DNA of 64,000 nucleotides from Fragum whitleyi (lineage: Eukaryota > Mollusca > Bivalvia > Cardiida > Cardiidae). The DNA is taken from assembly GCA_948146395.1 (NCBI GenBank), contig OX411547.1:58483066-58547065 (forward strand), in the 5' to 3' direction. The position numbers were made by a program, and so were the translations under genes. The notes below the pieces were generated by a model. That model saw only the letters and a program-made list of their open reading frames with translations. It was not told the origin of the DNA and did not search any database. Shown here one piece after another: positions 1-12,189 of the stretch (position 1 is its first letter; each line of letters begins with the position of its first letter).

Positions 1-1371
1 TTCCTGGGACTCCTTTTTGATTCTAAACTGTCGTTCATACCCCATATTGACAATTTAAAAAAAAAATAAGTGCTTAAAGGCACTTAATCTTTTACGTGTT
101 GTATCTAGTATGGACTGGGGAGCTGATAAAAAGGTTTTACTACGCCTTTACAGGGCACTTGTCAGATCAAAATTAGATTATGGTTGTGTTGTTTACGGTT
201 CTGCACGACCTTCACACCTTCGTAAACTTGATACCATTCATAATCAAGGCTTGCGCCTAGCGCTGGGTGCCTTTAGAACATCAACAGTTAATAGTATTTA
301 CATTGAAGCAAATGAACCTTCCTTGAATCTGAGAAGGGAAAAGCTTTCAATGCAGTACTATTTAAAACTGAAATCTAATCCTGACAATCCAACGTATAAG
401 GCTGTGTTTGAACCTAAACACAGACGCGATTTTAGTAAGAAACCTAGTGCAATACCCCCGTTTAGCTTACGTTGCGAAGCAGATATTAACTCTCTAGATT
501 TTAATCTAGAGGATGTGGCAGAACAAATTGTTCCTGAAGTTCCTTTGTGGACTTCTAAAAGCCCCACATTTCTTTACGATCTTGCTTCTAGCAAAAAGGA
601 TACAACCGATCCATCTGTTTTTAAAACAAAATTTTTAGAAATTAGAGAGAAATACGCATCTTATGAAGAGATTTATACAGATGGTTCAAAGGACGGCGAA
701 AAAGTTGCCTCGGCCACTATTTTAGATGGTGAAAAGTATCAATTCCGTTTGCCAAATAACTCTTCTATTTTTTTAGCTGAGCTAAAGGCGATTGACCTCG
801 CACTCGATCATTTAATCGAAGAGCGCTTCTCTCGCTACATAATTTTTACTGACTCTATGTCAAGTATACAAGCGATTGAGAACGAGAAAACAGACAATCC
901 AATCATTGTTAGATTACTAGATTCAATAGCTCAGCTTCATGATGTTGATCTCGTTTTCTGCTGGCTTCCGAGCCACGTTGGTATTCGTGGTAATGGAGAG
1001 GCAGATAAAGCTGCCAAGGCGGCATTTCACTAGAAATTTTACCTTTTGGAGTACCTTTTACCGATTTTAAACCTTTGATTCATGGCTTCATTCAGGATGT
1101 CTGGAAGAACTGTTGGTCCGATCCAGCGAACCACAGTAATAAATTATACTCTGTTCGTCAAGATCTTGGCGATTGGTTGCCTGGTTACAGGTCTAACCGT
1201 CGCGAAGAACTTGTATTGACTCGACTGCGCATTGGGCATACGCATCTCACCAACTCTTACCTTTTAAAAGGAGAGGAGATGCCAATATGCATTCCATGCA
1301 ACACTCCTCTCACTGTTAGTCACACATTCATAGAATGTTTAGATTTCTCTTCTATCAGAGACAATTAATTT
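1..1371 (+). pseudogene. LINE ORF2 C-terminus: RT end, RNase H, zinc knuckle (frame-broken)
   Basis: Reading begins in frame 1 with FLGLLFDSKLSF, the end of the RT domain. It shifts frame at the A-run near 58-67 and continues from 110 to 1033 (RALVRSKLDYGCVVYGSA and following). The RNase H domain occupies about 670-1030 and keeps its four acidic positions: D in YTDGSKDG, E in AELKAIDLAL, D in IFTDSMSS, D in GNGEADKAAK. A second frameshift lies near 1020-1040. The rest, to 1368, reads RREELVLTRLRIGHTHLTNS and then a CIPC...H...C knuckle. With two frameshifts and no N-terminus this copy cannot make a working replicase. It is a remnant rather than a host gene. Confidence 0.88.
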
Positions 1372-1540
1372 TAAGTTGAGAGTATGAAGACCCTTTTTGA
1401 CTCTATTAAGGTTGAGCTAATTTTTGACTTCCTGAAAGCCATTGGTTTGTATAATAAAATGTAATTTTACGCCTGTTTGAAATTTATTCTTAGACTTGAA
1501 AGCTTTATCGTGAATTTTTAGAGTTATTTCGAGTGATTTT

Positions 1541-1822
1541 TATGCCCCCGATCGATAGATCGGGGGCATATTGTTTTACTCATGTCCGTCTGTCTGTCGT
1601 CTGTCTGTCCGTCCGTCTGTCCGAAAACTTAACCTTGCCAATATCTTCAAGCCTATTCAAGATACAAAGCTCATATTTGGCATGATGATAGATCTCAATG
1701 ATCCGCATCCGCTGGTACCAAAGTCAAGGTCATGTGACAAGGTCAAGGTCATCTGTCAAGGTCAAACTTTGAAAAAAATGCCGTTACGGGGGCATTCGTG
1801 TTTCACAAACACATCTTGATTT
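1541..1822 (+). mobile_element. Short GTCC-tract repeat with perfect hairpin head, nested in LINE 3' UTR
   Basis: The left end is a perfect 13-bp-arm hairpin (1541-1570, TATGCCCCCGATC, a 4-base loop, then its complement). A GTCTGTCC-rich tract follows, then 'aaggtcaaggtcat' phrasing. A second GGGGGCAT occurs near 1790, close to the right end. T-rich LINE 3' UTR resumes after it. The layout (hairpin, GTCC microsatellite, short core) resembles mollusc pearl/CvE-like non-autonomous elements. The exact borders are by eye. Confidence 0.6.
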
Positions 1823-2047
1823 ATCATTATCTTCTTTTAGACTTGATTTTTTTTCTGTGCTTTTTACCTCTTATACTGATTTGTCTTATCCTATTTACCA
1901 TGATTTGTTTTATGATGATTTCGTCTAGTTTAGTTTTGATGTATACTTGACGTCGTTTAAAACAGTTATTCATTTTTCAAAATGTTTTGCGCCCAACATG
2001 ACCTTAGTTGTCGGCGGGCCTTAAACGATATTCATTCATTCATTCAT

Positions 2048-2450
2048 TATTTCTTTTTCAATTTTATTCCAAGAATATCAGAGATAAAAGCTTTAAACTA
2101 TTCAGCTGTAGTGTGAGACAAATATGTTGCATTATTCCCTGAAGACAACAGCTCAAGATTTGGACAACCTCTGAATTTCAATAGATAAATCAAAGACTCA
2201 TATTTAGTGTTGAAAATTTTCTCTTTGGCGAGCCAGACAAAAGAGGCCATATCAGTCTAAATGGCTTCATAATTCCCATCATATAAGTATTTTATTTGCT
2301 TTTCCATTGTTACTTTCATTGTCGTTTCAACTATAGCATCACGGTGGTCTCTAAACTTCATGTTTCTTGTTAAAGTACTGGTACGGAAGTTGTTGAAACC
2401 AAGATTATTATTCTTAAATTTTTGACAAATTGGGCAGAACATCTAATTTT
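2048..2450 (-). pseudogene. hAT-like transposase N-terminal remnant
   Basis: On the minus strand, MFCPICQKFKNNN is followed by FRTSTLTRNMKFRDHRDA, a C-x2-C...H...H zinc finger of the TTF/BED-like type. After an in-frame stop near 2258 comes TDMASFVWLAKEKIFNTKYE and then LKFRGCPNLELLSSGNNATY. This order is characteristic of the ZNF862/KIAA1586-type hAT-derived family. That family match is from memory and was not searched. At least two stops interrupt it. It ends exactly where the LINE (CATT)n tail begins, so the LINE has cut off the rest. Confidence 0.65.
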
Positions 2451-2979
2451 TATCATTTTCATAGCTTTATAGTATATGTCTTCAGACAATCACTTATAAG
2501 CAAAAGATTTTGTTGTAGGTACTGCTTCGGGGCCTGTTTGCTCTGAAACCTATAATTTGGGGTCTGTTTCGGTACTTGATTATGGTTAGGTCTGACAAAT
2601 CCCATGACTCATAATTTTAGCCATTTTCATTCACAGACTCGGTGATGTTGGCGTCGGATGCTGATGCTTGAGTTCGTTTGTTTGGTGTTTGAAAATAATC
2701 GTGAATTATTTTAATTATTGCAGATAAAAAAAAGATCGCGAACGATGTGTGTGAACGGCTAAAAAGCCGAATTTTATCGTAGATCCCGCATCGCGATCAA
2801 AGACGCGGATTTCGCAAATCAAATAACGTTAGCCCGAATATATTATTAGACGTAATGAATATTGAGTTTGATCGACCAACCTTCCACGATAATTTCAGAA
2901 AAAATCACCATACCCAATCCGCTTCCTTCAATCGCTTTGAATATTCAATAATAGTGAAGGAACGTTTTGATGATCGGGA

Positions 2980-3249
2980 GCCGCCGTCATAGCGCAGTTG
3001 GACTGTCAATATAGAGGTCCCGGGTTCGATCCCCGACGGTGGTACTCAATCTGTCCGACTACTCGTCTCTCACCAATGGGTTGATAATCGTAGACCTATG
3101 TGTAATTGTAGCTGGATGCCAGGAAAGAAGGTGATGGTTGTACTGGTGAGAGAAATACCAGGAATCCTTTGTTAGGTGCTTCAGCCGCCGAGTTATAACT
3201 GAAAAAAAAAGTTTAAAGCGGCGTTAAAGTCCATTCAATCAATCAATTA
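2980..3249 (+). mobile_element. tRNA-derived SINE, full-length 3' end, with target duplication
   Basis: The head is tRNA-like (A-box-like TAGCGCAGTTGG at about 2990; B-box GGTTCGATCCC at about 3022), with the anticodon region shortened. The body carries the family signatures CACCAATGGGTTGATAATCG and GAGAAATACCAGGAATCC. The 3' end reads AAAGCGGCGTTAAA and then an (ATCA)-type tail. It is bounded by perfect 10-bp direct repeats ATGATCGGGA at 2970-2979 and 3250-3259, the expected LINE-mediated target duplication. At least eight further copies or fragments lie in the window. Confidence 0.9.
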
Positions 3250-3299
3250 ATGATCGGGAAGATATGTTGATAGACTCGGAGGTACAAACAAATAGTGAA

Positions 3300-4936
3300 A
3301 AACTAAGTCGATGCTTCTTCAAGTTTGGCGACTACAACGCGCCTTGTTTTCGCATCCTTGAGAAGGTCAAGGTGAAAAATAACTGGTAAACAGACATCCC
3401 CGGTATATTTATGACCAATAACTTTTTTCACATTTAGACTTTGGAATAATTTGAAATCTATGCTTTCGTTAGTATGACTGAATTTGAAGTTAAAATCATT
3501 ATCTTTGGTCAAGTTTTCATTGATTTTCTCTTTGCTGGTATGTTGTGGATTCACGGAATTAGTGTCTTCTTTACCAATATTTTTGGCTATATTCATATAA
3601 AAATCATTGAGAATATTGCAGACTCGAGACTGATCCGATATCATATTATCATTTTGTTTTAAGATGATTTCAGATGTTTTAGTACACGATTTGTTAGATA
3701 GGAAAGGCTTGATGATACTCCTAAAGTCCTTGGACTTTGGTCCACCTCCACATCTTTCAAAGAAGTAGGTTCTGGTTAGGTAAAGTTACGTTTAATGGAC
3801 TGCTTTTGACTTCTCAGTTTTCTATAGCTTTCCCAGTTTGAAGATGTTCTAATTTTTAGAAATTAGTTGTGTGCTTTGCTAGTCTTATAAATAATTTTCC
3901 TATACTCCTATATTCATATATGGTGGTTGGTTTTTTTCTGGGTCGTGTTTTCTTTATAGATGCGTGATCATTTATGGCTTCATTCAGTAAAGTTAAATAT
4001 TCAGCGTAAATATCATTTATATCGTTATACACTCCTCAAAACTCCTAAGCGGCCACTTGCCTTTTTGGTCATATGTCATAAACGCCGCATGGTTTCAACT
4101 CGTTTTCGCTTGAATTATGTAGCCAGATCATTGATGAAGTCAACTAGAGAAACATGGAGAAAGGTAATTTGGCCGCTTAGAACTTTTGAGAAGTGTATAT
4201 TTGCAATATGGAAGGGTACTAAAGATAAAGCATTATTTAAATCATCCTTATCAAAGTTTGTGTTACTTCAAAAAAGTATCTGTTTATTCTTAGTTACCGT
4301 TGACTGCTCTCTAAGGGAGGATACAATCAGGCAATGACAATCACTAATTTCGCAGTTTATTACTCTTGTATTGCAGAACAGACTCGATGACTTGGTAAGG
4401 TACACAACAATAAGAGATGGATTGTAATGTCTTGTAAAACATGTTGGACTATTTATAAGGCTAGTTAAGCTAAAAGTATCCATAAAATGATTTAATGGTT
4501 TGGATTGAATTGCACTGATGACATCATAGTTGAAGTCACCATGTACAATAATATGATCAGAGCAAAATACATTCTTTCAAGTGTTTTACTAATGATATTT
4601 TCAAAAATATTGTCTTTCATAGAGGGAGGGTCTGTAACAGCACAATATATCCCATTTACGTTTGTTCATGCTTAAATCAAGACATAGAGATTCTAAAGTG
4701 TCACACTCAAAATCTCGCATTTTCATGATCGGTAGGTCTGCTCGAACAAACGTCATTATGCCTCCACCACATGCCGTTCTATCACGCCGTCTGAGTTTGT
4801 GGCCCAATAACGAGAATAAATTACTATTGAAAGACACATCAAATTTTATTCCGGTAATAGTAAATAAATCTTTTAATTTTTCATCAAAGATGGCGAGAAG
4901 TTTATAGAGTTTGTACCTGATAGTGTTAATGTTCAA
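3300..4936 (-). pseudogene. Decayed LINE: AP endonuclease and inter-domain region
   Basis: From 4936 downward the minus strand gives an apurinic-endonuclease-like series in changing frames. GGGIMTFVRADLP comes first, then ESLCLDL, CCYRP, GDFNYD (the catalytic Asp motif), INSPTCFT, and SDCHCLIV in place of the usual SDH motif. Lower down, 3644-3303 reads SDQSRVCNILNDFYMNIAKN, resembling the spacer between endonuclease and RT in CR1/Jockey-like LINEs. Several frameshifts and stops separate these pieces and no RT core is seen. It is a dead copy. The clade is not certain. Confidence 0.7.
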
Positions 4937-6400
4937 ATAGTATCGGGATCGGTTAAATTCTAACGATGCCCATCCCTATTAAGTGCCACTGGAGGTGAAT
5001 GATTCTTTTCATTCCGACTGGCGATGGATTTGTAAGGTTGCCAGAGAAGACCTCATTTAAACATTCATTTATTTTCTATTTAATTTATTTATTAATTGAT
5101 TATTGTTTTTCTTGTAGACGACGAGCCGATTTCAAAATTACTGATAAGGGTTGTACTACCTTAAGAAAATCTGCTCAAGTAAATCCTTGTTATACTCGAA
5201 CATAAAGGCAGTATTTGCCACCATAGAGCATATAAAATTCACACAACGATTTGCAACGATAAGTCGCAAAAATCAAGACAAAAAATTAATCGTCTTCTTC
5301 ATTATGCTAATAATTATTGATATAAAAATAAGTGCAGATAGGTAACTTAGATAAATATGATTATGTGGTTAAAGACTGCTTTGCAGCCCTTTTGCAGTTA
5401 TGTTGTAGCTTTGGACACTTGTCACCAATCGTTTGTTTTTCGCTAGAAGAATAGCCAATTTTCGTTCCGATAACACTGTTGATGTTTTAAACTCGTGATA
5501 GGTAATAGGCTGAAAGGTTTGGCGTTTTGTATCCGTTTGTGCCCTTAAAAACAACTCGTCAGCAACAAACTGCACTTTCGGACGATCGTAACACGCTAAA
5601 ACCGGCAAAGTGTTCCTGGCGGGCTAATAAAAGAAGCAAGCGATCATTTAAAACCTTCTGAGGTATCTTAGGTCGTAGATTTTTATTCGGTCTCGCGCAT
5701 TTTGCAATCGCAACAGCGTAGACATCAAAGCGCCTCCTTTCGCACGTGGGTTTAATTGACGTCAAAAAAATCAATGATCCACTGAGGACGACATTGAATA
5801 AAACATATTTAACGAAAAAATAAAACTTGGCATGCCATAATTCTATAGTAAAACGGAGCAGTTTACTGCATTTTGTCAACAAATTATAAAATGCCCAAAC
5901 TATGTCTACGGACGATCGGAAAACAAAAAAAAATGTGTTCTTCTTCAAGCGTATTTACCGGAAGCCGAATCACCTCAAATGACAAAAGGTTACTACACTT
6001 ACGTCCCAGTTACGTTTTGGGTCTACGGTTAAGTCCGACCGACGTATGGAATGATGTAGAACCCTTAAAAACTGAACGATTGAAAAGTTCTTAGAACTCC
6101 GAAAGGAAATCAATGACATGACGACGTCCTTAGTAACGTGTTGTAGAAACGTCAATTTTAATCAAACGATAATAACGTTTCTCCTTTTTGTTCAAATCAG
6201 TGAAAGAGCGATTGGATGAGACTTTAAACAATTCCGCTTGATCGTTAAGTGTTGCTATTGAACGGATGTACATGCTTACGTCGATCTTAACTTTAAACTT
6301 ATGTAAATTCGTTGAAAATTTCACACGCATGCTGAAAAGATTGGACCTCGGTCTTTGAATCTTGACACCAGACAAATTCAGTTGTTATCAATACACAGTT
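4937..6400. other. No recognised gene; unassigned open stretches
   Basis: Minus-strand stretches without stops (5948-5559, 5608-5369, 6375-6130) are moderately long, but their translations match no family I recognise, show no domain motif and use no clear splice signals. I do not call them genes. A decayed LINE may extend into the left part. Confidence 0.4.
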
Positions 6401-6402
6401 AA

Positions 6403-6500
6403 ACATTTTTTTTCAGTCCTATCATGGCGGTTAGAGAAACTAACAATGATTTTCTAGAATTTCTGGCATCCCTACTTCCAATGGAGGAAGAATGTCGAAA
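6403..6500 (-). repeat. Highly diverged SINE fragment
   Basis: The phrase TTTTTTCAGTCCTATCATGG, followed by a weak match to the SINE's reverse-strand body ('gagcacctaac...tggtatttct'), suggests an old minus-strand copy. Only one short block aligns. Confidence 0.3.
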
Positions 6501-7206
6501 ATGATATACATTACATCCTTGGGAAGTTAATCCATGAAAGGGCGAGTCCCCGCGGGAACCATTGCTGATTAGAAATCGAGGAAACAAAAAAAGCACACAC
6601 ACAAAGAAAATATCCCTAGGATTCTGCTAAAAAGCGATACACGTGCAAAACTAAGAACGCACTAAGACGCTCGACTTTATTTTGCAAAACACGCTGCCGT
6701 CTACTATTCCATAAAATGCATATTCATTTCTTCTACCGCGTTCCTTAGCGCTATTATGATTCCTAAAGAGTTGAGCTTACTTTTCTGTCAGTAGAGTCGC
6801 AAAAAACAAAGGATTTTTTCAAATAAATATATTTTTTACATCGATGCTTATTAAAATTTGGGTAGTATAATTAACCTCAAATACTTTGGAAATAGTTTTG
6901 TTGACTGTGAATGACTAAGGAATTCACCAACAGACTAAAGCAGCATTTTCCCTCTGTTTTTAATACCGAGTCTTTGATTTGTAGAGACGTTTTTTATCCT
7001 TTGACTTATAGATTAAACCAGGAAACACCTAACACGCCATATCAAAGTATTTGGTGACGCTTAACATTGTGGTTTTTATTACAGATGTAGATTTTTGATA
7101 AAATATTTTCATATTTCAGTTATCTGGTAATCAAATACTTCAAAGTAACAAGGTTTAAAAGTTATCTGTGGTTGAATTGATTGATTTAAAAGATACGAAT
7201 CTAAAA

Positions 7207-7400
7207 CAGCTAATAAACTGGGGCCTGTTTTCCTAAAAATCTTACGATCAGTTTTTGCGCAAGTCAAAAATTGAAGTTGCTACTATATTAATAATTAAAT
7301 ACGGATTTTTTCTAAAGACGATTCCAATGACATATTGCAAGGTAGAATCTAATTATAAATGAAAACACTTGGTCCTATTTTAGATTTGACCAGGTCTTTT
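7207..7400 (+). repeat. Dispersed repeat, copy 1 ('TCTTACGATCA...GCGCAAGTC')
   Basis: Shares ordered blocks with 50057-50310: CCTGTTTTCC, TCTTACGATCA, GCG(C/T)AAGTCAAA, then GACGATTC, GAGATATTGCAAGG-like and ATGAATGAAAACAC. No coding potential. Type unknown. Confidence 0.6.
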
Positions 7401-7763
7401 TTTAGATCCTAGTGAAATATTTCAAAATAGGCTCGATGTCGTTAAGCTTATGAGGGCATTACAATTTGGTTTAACCATTTTTTTCCCTTTTTTACGTCCT
7501 CGTAGTACCATAACTGAAATGTTGTAAGAGCCTGTAGGGGTAATGGCACTTACCAAATTGAAGCACTTCAATCACATAATCAATGAAGAAATCGTTAGGT
7601 CATACATTTCAGTGGCAAAGACATCGTCTGACAAAACACAAGTCATGCCGATTTCAACATTTTTCATCGGGGATATACACCCCTAACTGTTCTTTTCTAG
7701 ACAGTTTTAACACCAAAGTGCCTTTATAGTGAAGCCGAGAACTTACATGCGTACATGTAGCAT

Positions 7764-8149
7764 ATACAGTTAATAATAGCGTGACGGGAAATAGAGACAC
7801 ACATCACCAAAACCATTACAAATCACTCGCTTAGCTCACAAAACATGTCACCCACTCAATCAAAAGTTTCATAAACGCCCAGTAATCATTCGAAAACGCC
7901 CAGGAATTATTTAGTTCTATAGCTAGTGTTGGTTTTGGAGGGACTGCACTGACACACATTCTTTAGTAACTAAAAGAATTATTACTTATTAAATTAGGCG
8001 TGCCATCGCGGTCGCTCCCAAAGCAATATCAAATTGGACAAAAAACTCTCTTTAATTTTGCTCAAATTTACTCATGCCACACAAAACATTAAATTTTGAT
8101 ACCATTTCAAAACTTTTGATCTTGTCAAATACACGATGTTGTAACTGTA
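7764..8149 (-). mobile_element. CAGTTA MITE, old minus-oriented copy
   Basis: It starts at TACAGTTAATAATAGCGTG and ends at CACGATGTTGTAACTGTA, so TA-flanked inverted ends are present. The arms keep TCACTCGCTTAGCTC and TTGCTCAAATTTACTC blocks, but the interior has diverged beyond easy alignment. It abuts the left edge of the 8.2-10.6 kb minisatellite. Confidence 0.6.
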
Positions 8150-8156
8150 ATAATTG

Positions 8157-10575
8157 ACAACATGGAGGCATGTTGAGATAGCTTGATATACCATCTCAAC
8201 AGACATTTCAACGCAAACAACGTCACATCATCAAAACATACATAAGGCGGCTTGATGAGCCGGCTCAATTTTCCATCTCAACATACGGTTCGCCAATAAA
8301 ACTGATAACATGGATACTCATATAGCTTACTCGATATTCCATCTCTTCAGACAATTTAACAAAAAAGGAGACAACTTGGAGGCTGATTGAGCAAGCGCGA
8401 TATTCCTTCTCAACACACAATTCAACTTATATAAAGCTGTTGTAAAGAGGCTTGTTGTGCAATCTCGAACTTCCGTCTCAACAGACAACTTCTCAAAAAA
8501 GGAGACAACTTGGAGTCTGATTGGGCAAGCTCGATATTCCATCTCAACAGATAATTTCACAAAAATGTAGACAACTTGGAGACTTGAGCTCGATTTTCCA
8601 TCTCATAAGATAATTCAACTTAAATGGCTGACGTTGAGAGGTTTGTTTGGCTAGCTCGATATTCCATCTCAACAGACAATTTAACAAAAAAAGGAGACAA
8701 CTTGGAGACTTATTGAGCAAGCTCGATTTTCCATCTCATAATATAATTCAACTAAAAAGGCTGACGTTAAGAGGCTTGTTGGGCTATTAAGAGGCTTGTT
8801 GGGCTATCTCGATATTCCATTTCGACAGACAATTTAACAAAAAAGGAGACAGAAAAGGAAGCTTGTTGGTATGGCTCAATGAACAGACACTTCGATAAAA
8901 AAAACGACAACAGGTATTCTTGTTGGGTTGGCTTGATACTCCACAGTTTACAAAACGAGAGACAACTTGGCTTCTTGTTAAAATGGCGCGTTATTCAAAC
9001 TCAACAAACGTTTCAACAAAAAGAAAAAAAACTGATTATATGGGCGCTTACTGAGCTAGCTCGATTCTTCAACTGATCTGAAAATTAAACTAAAAGAACT
9101 GACAAAATAAAGGCTTGTTGGGCTGACTCGATATCTCATCTCGACATTCAACAGACAATCGAACAAAAATGAAAACTTGGCGACTTACAGAGCCGCCTCG
9201 ATATAGATACTTGTTGAAGAGGCTCGCTTTTCAATCTCAACAGACAATTAAACAACAAAACTGTCAACATAGATACTTGTCCATCTCAACACTAAACAAA
9301 GAATAAAAAAAAAAAAGAAAAGACGGGCGGCTTGGGTTACGTCTCGAAATGTCCTCTCAACAAACTATTGACCAATACAACTGTCAACACGGATGTCTTT
9401 TGAGCGGGCTCGATATTTCATTCAACAGACAATTTAACAACAAATTTGGCAACGTGGTTGCCCGTTGAGTCGGCTCGAAATTCAATCTCAACAGACAATT
9501 GAACTATAATTGACAACATGAATGCTTGTTGAGATGGCTCGAGATTCAATCTCAACAGACAAGTCTTTATTTATAAATAAACTTACAACCTTTAGGCATA
9601 TTTGACGGACTTGAAAATACATTTGAACTGACAATTCAACAACAAATCAAACAACATGAAGCTTAGTGAGCTGTCTTGGTGTTCCATCTCAATAGACAAT
9701 TCAACAATAAAACAGACAACATGGCTGCTTATTGAGATGTCTCGATTTATAAGCTCAACAGACAATTCAAAAAACATTGTTCAATAAGAAAACCTGTCAC
9801 TTTAAAGGTTGTTTTAGATTGCTTGACATGCCTGCTGATGAGACACATCTCAAAAGACAGTTCAATAACAACAACAAAAAAAAACCCTGCCAACGCGCAG
9901 TCTTGTTTTAATACTTTGGTATTCCATCTTAACAGCCAATTGAAAAAAAGACAACATGGAGACTCGTTGAACTTACTCGATATTCCAATTCAACACTCAA
10001 CAGACAATTCAACAATAAAACTTACAATGTAGGTGCTGGCTAACCTAGCTCAATCTTCAAACACAACATGTATTTTAAAGAAATTGACAACGCGAAGACT
10101 TTTTGGGCCTGCTCGATAATCCATCTCAACATTCAACAGACTTTTCAAAAAAGAAAAAAAAAAAAAAAAACAAGTGACGAAATGGAGGCTTGTTGATATG
10201 TCTCGATATTCTATCTCAACAGACAATTCAACAGCAAAAACTGACAACGTGGAGGCGTTTTGGGCTGGCTCGATATTTCATCTCAACAGACAATTATACA
10301 ACAAAAATGAAAACATGGATGACTGGTGAGCTGGATCGATATGTAATCTCAACAAACTATTTAAAAAGAAATTGACAAGATGGGCGGCTTGTGATACGTC
10401 TGGATATTCCATCTCAACAGACTATTGAACAAGACAGCTGACAACATGGATGCTTGTTGAGCTGGCTCGATATTCATTCTCAACAGACACTTCGACAACA
10501 TGAATGGCAAAATGGATGCTTGTTGAGCTTGCTCGATTTTTCATCTCAACTGACACTTTAACAACAACTTCGAAA
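8157..10575. repeat. Degenerate minisatellite, about 60-80 bp units, roughly thirty copies
   Basis: Recurring phrases in fixed order are GACAACATGGAGGCTTGTTG, then GAGCTGGCTCGATATTCCAT, then CTCAACAGACAATTCAACAA and an A-rich spacer. Unit length varies by indels in the A-rich spacer. Each unit pairs TGTTGAG with CTCAACA across about 20 bases, so each single strand can form a small hairpin. Short open stretches inside it are by-products of the repeat. Confidence 0.85.
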
Positions 10576-10589
10576 ATCATTGAAATGAC

Positions 10590-11090
10590 ACCACATTCTT
10601 TCATAAATATTGCTGCGACATAACCCAAGAGTATTTTCAAACAACCTTTGAAGATAGAAATCACATGATGTGCAAACAATTTCGTCTAGTTGGAGACCCT
10701 TGATTTTTATTTTTTGCAGGAGCATCACACGTCAGATGAATAATTTGTCTGAATTGCACTTAGCCGAATCATTGTTGCTTACTTAATTTCAAAGTGAGTA
10801 CAATGCAACAGCGCGGATTGGCCTACAATTATATCGAGTGAAAGACAGCAGACGTTTTGAAATTAAAAACTTCATCAAAATTTATTCCTAAAGAATTTGA
10901 AGCCATTACTTTGTTTGGCCTTTAGTACGCAAAATGAGATACCAGAGAACGTCATGGTACCGCAAGACGACAAGTTACTAACATACCTACGTATCAATTA
11001 CGATCGAAAGTTAGTTTAGATTTGACTTAAGATATCTCTTTTAAAAATCTCTACAATGAAATAAAAAAACATTTTTCCTTCCCGAGAGCT
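10590..11090. other. No gene seen
   Basis: AT-rich sequence with no sustained open frame, splice-bounded exon or recognisable repeat on either strand. Confidence 0.4.
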
Positions 11091-11092
11091 GT

Positions 11093-11392
11093 AGGGAGGA
11101 AAAATCTCATTACTATAGATTCTGACAGCGGGTATGTGGTATGATTGTTTTTATTACAATTAACAACATTGAAATGTCAGTGAAATTGACAAGGTGAAAA
11201 ATTTTGGAATGATTTCCGAATGTAAAAGAGAAAAAGAGCTGAAAGGAGGGAAAATCTTAACATCATAGATTCTGACTGCGGGTATGCAGTATGATTTTTT
11301 TAATACAATTAATAACATTTAAATGTCAATGAAATTGACAAGGTGAATGATTTTAGAATGAAAAAGAATGAATGGGAGGAACGCGTTATCTC
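11093..11392 (+). repeat. 150-bp tandem duplication carrying a CAGTTA-MITE left end
   Basis: Two units each hold GATTCTGAC(A/T)GCGGGTATG (at 11118 and 11268, exactly 150 apart), then CAATTAACAACATT-like sequence and GAAATTGACAAGGTGAA. The MITE left end was therefore duplicated together with about 60 bp of flank. The second unit runs on toward 11440 with a degenerate ATCACTAAT hairpin. Confidence 0.65.
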
Positions 11393-11889
11393 ATGTCACT
11401 AATGTCGTTCAATTAGTGATATCTGAATGCTCATTTATACTCATACCTGACGATGTATATCTAAAGATCATTCTTCAGTAATTTGCTGTATTTTAGTTTT
11501 GCCAAGTATTCCGCAAGATATGGCGAAAAAACAACGGCCATTTCTATTAGGATGTTACGTTAAAGTCGTATATGACGATTGTATATAACTGCGTGGAACA
11601 CTTAATTTATATATGCAAAGAACGCATGAAATTAGCTGACTTGCATGACTTTTTATGGTATAATGTCATCATATATGAGAACAGAAAGAGAAATATAATT
11701 AAAAAATTACTTGTTTCAACTCTATCCTAAAATCGACTTTTTAATCGGCATTATGTCTATAAAGTTATTGGTTTATGGTTTTGAATGATAAATCTGTTTT
11801 GTATTTATGAGGCATTTTACAGGCTCCATTTAGCACATTGTTGAAAGTTAGGGTTAAGATAACGATCTGCAGATTTTACAGTCGATAGT

Positions 11890-12010
11890 GAAATTTGTTT
11901 ATTGCCATTGTATCTTCAGAGATGACGAGATTGTAAATAAATATATAATACGTGCTTAGTTTTTGTATGAAAAAAGTATCTAACGAGGTTGGGAGAATTG
12001 AAAATTGTAT
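11890..12010 (+). repeat. Half copy of the foldback family ('TCTAACGAGGTTGGGAGAATTG')
   Basis: AAATATATAATACGTGCTTA, then TTTTGTATGAAAAAAG and TCTAACGAGGTTGGGAG match the left arm of the repeats at 40553-40860 and 60430-60700. The right arm is missing. Confidence 0.6.
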
Positions 12011-12189
12011 CGTTGTAGTATTACAATGACACCATTTGAACGAAATTTAAGATGCTGTATCACCTTTCTTTTATATCGCTCAAACCTCGTTCATTTATTT
12101 CAATCATTCAATTTTAGTCCGAAAATCCGTCCAAAAACAAAGTTGCAGATGCGAAATATTTGGTCGCCAACAAAAGACAAAATACTCTG

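Larger units (their letters stand above)
1..2047 (+). mobile_element. I/Nimb-like non-LTR retrotransposon, 5'-truncated 3' portion
   Basis: This is the 3' part of a LINE. It holds the end of reverse transcriptase, an RNase H domain, a C-terminal zinc-knuckle region, a long T-rich 3' UTR and a terminal (CATT)n tail at about 2030-2046. RNase H plus a short tetranucleotide tail is typical of the I/Nimb group, so the clade is inferred. The element enters from outside the window on the left. Its 3' UTR is split at 1541-1822 by another repeat. The tail runs straight into a hAT-like remnant, so the LINE probably inserted into that transposon. Confidence 0.85.

Noticed and set aside
2980..3045. Functional tRNA gene
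   Set aside because: A/B boxes are present but the anticodon arm is shortened and it heads a SINE with a target duplication.
5369..6375. Cluster of minus-strand open stretches that could be a gene
   Set aside because: No domain motif, no coherent splice signals and frames that do not join. The translations match nothing I recognise.
8157..10575. CRISPR array (regular repeats with spacers)
   Set aside because: Repeats are degenerate, unit length varies, there are no unique spacers, and the genome is an animal's.
8327..10679. Several short ORFs in the 8.2-10.6 kb region with similar peptide phrases
   Set aside because: They are translations of the minisatellite unit and recur because the DNA repeats.
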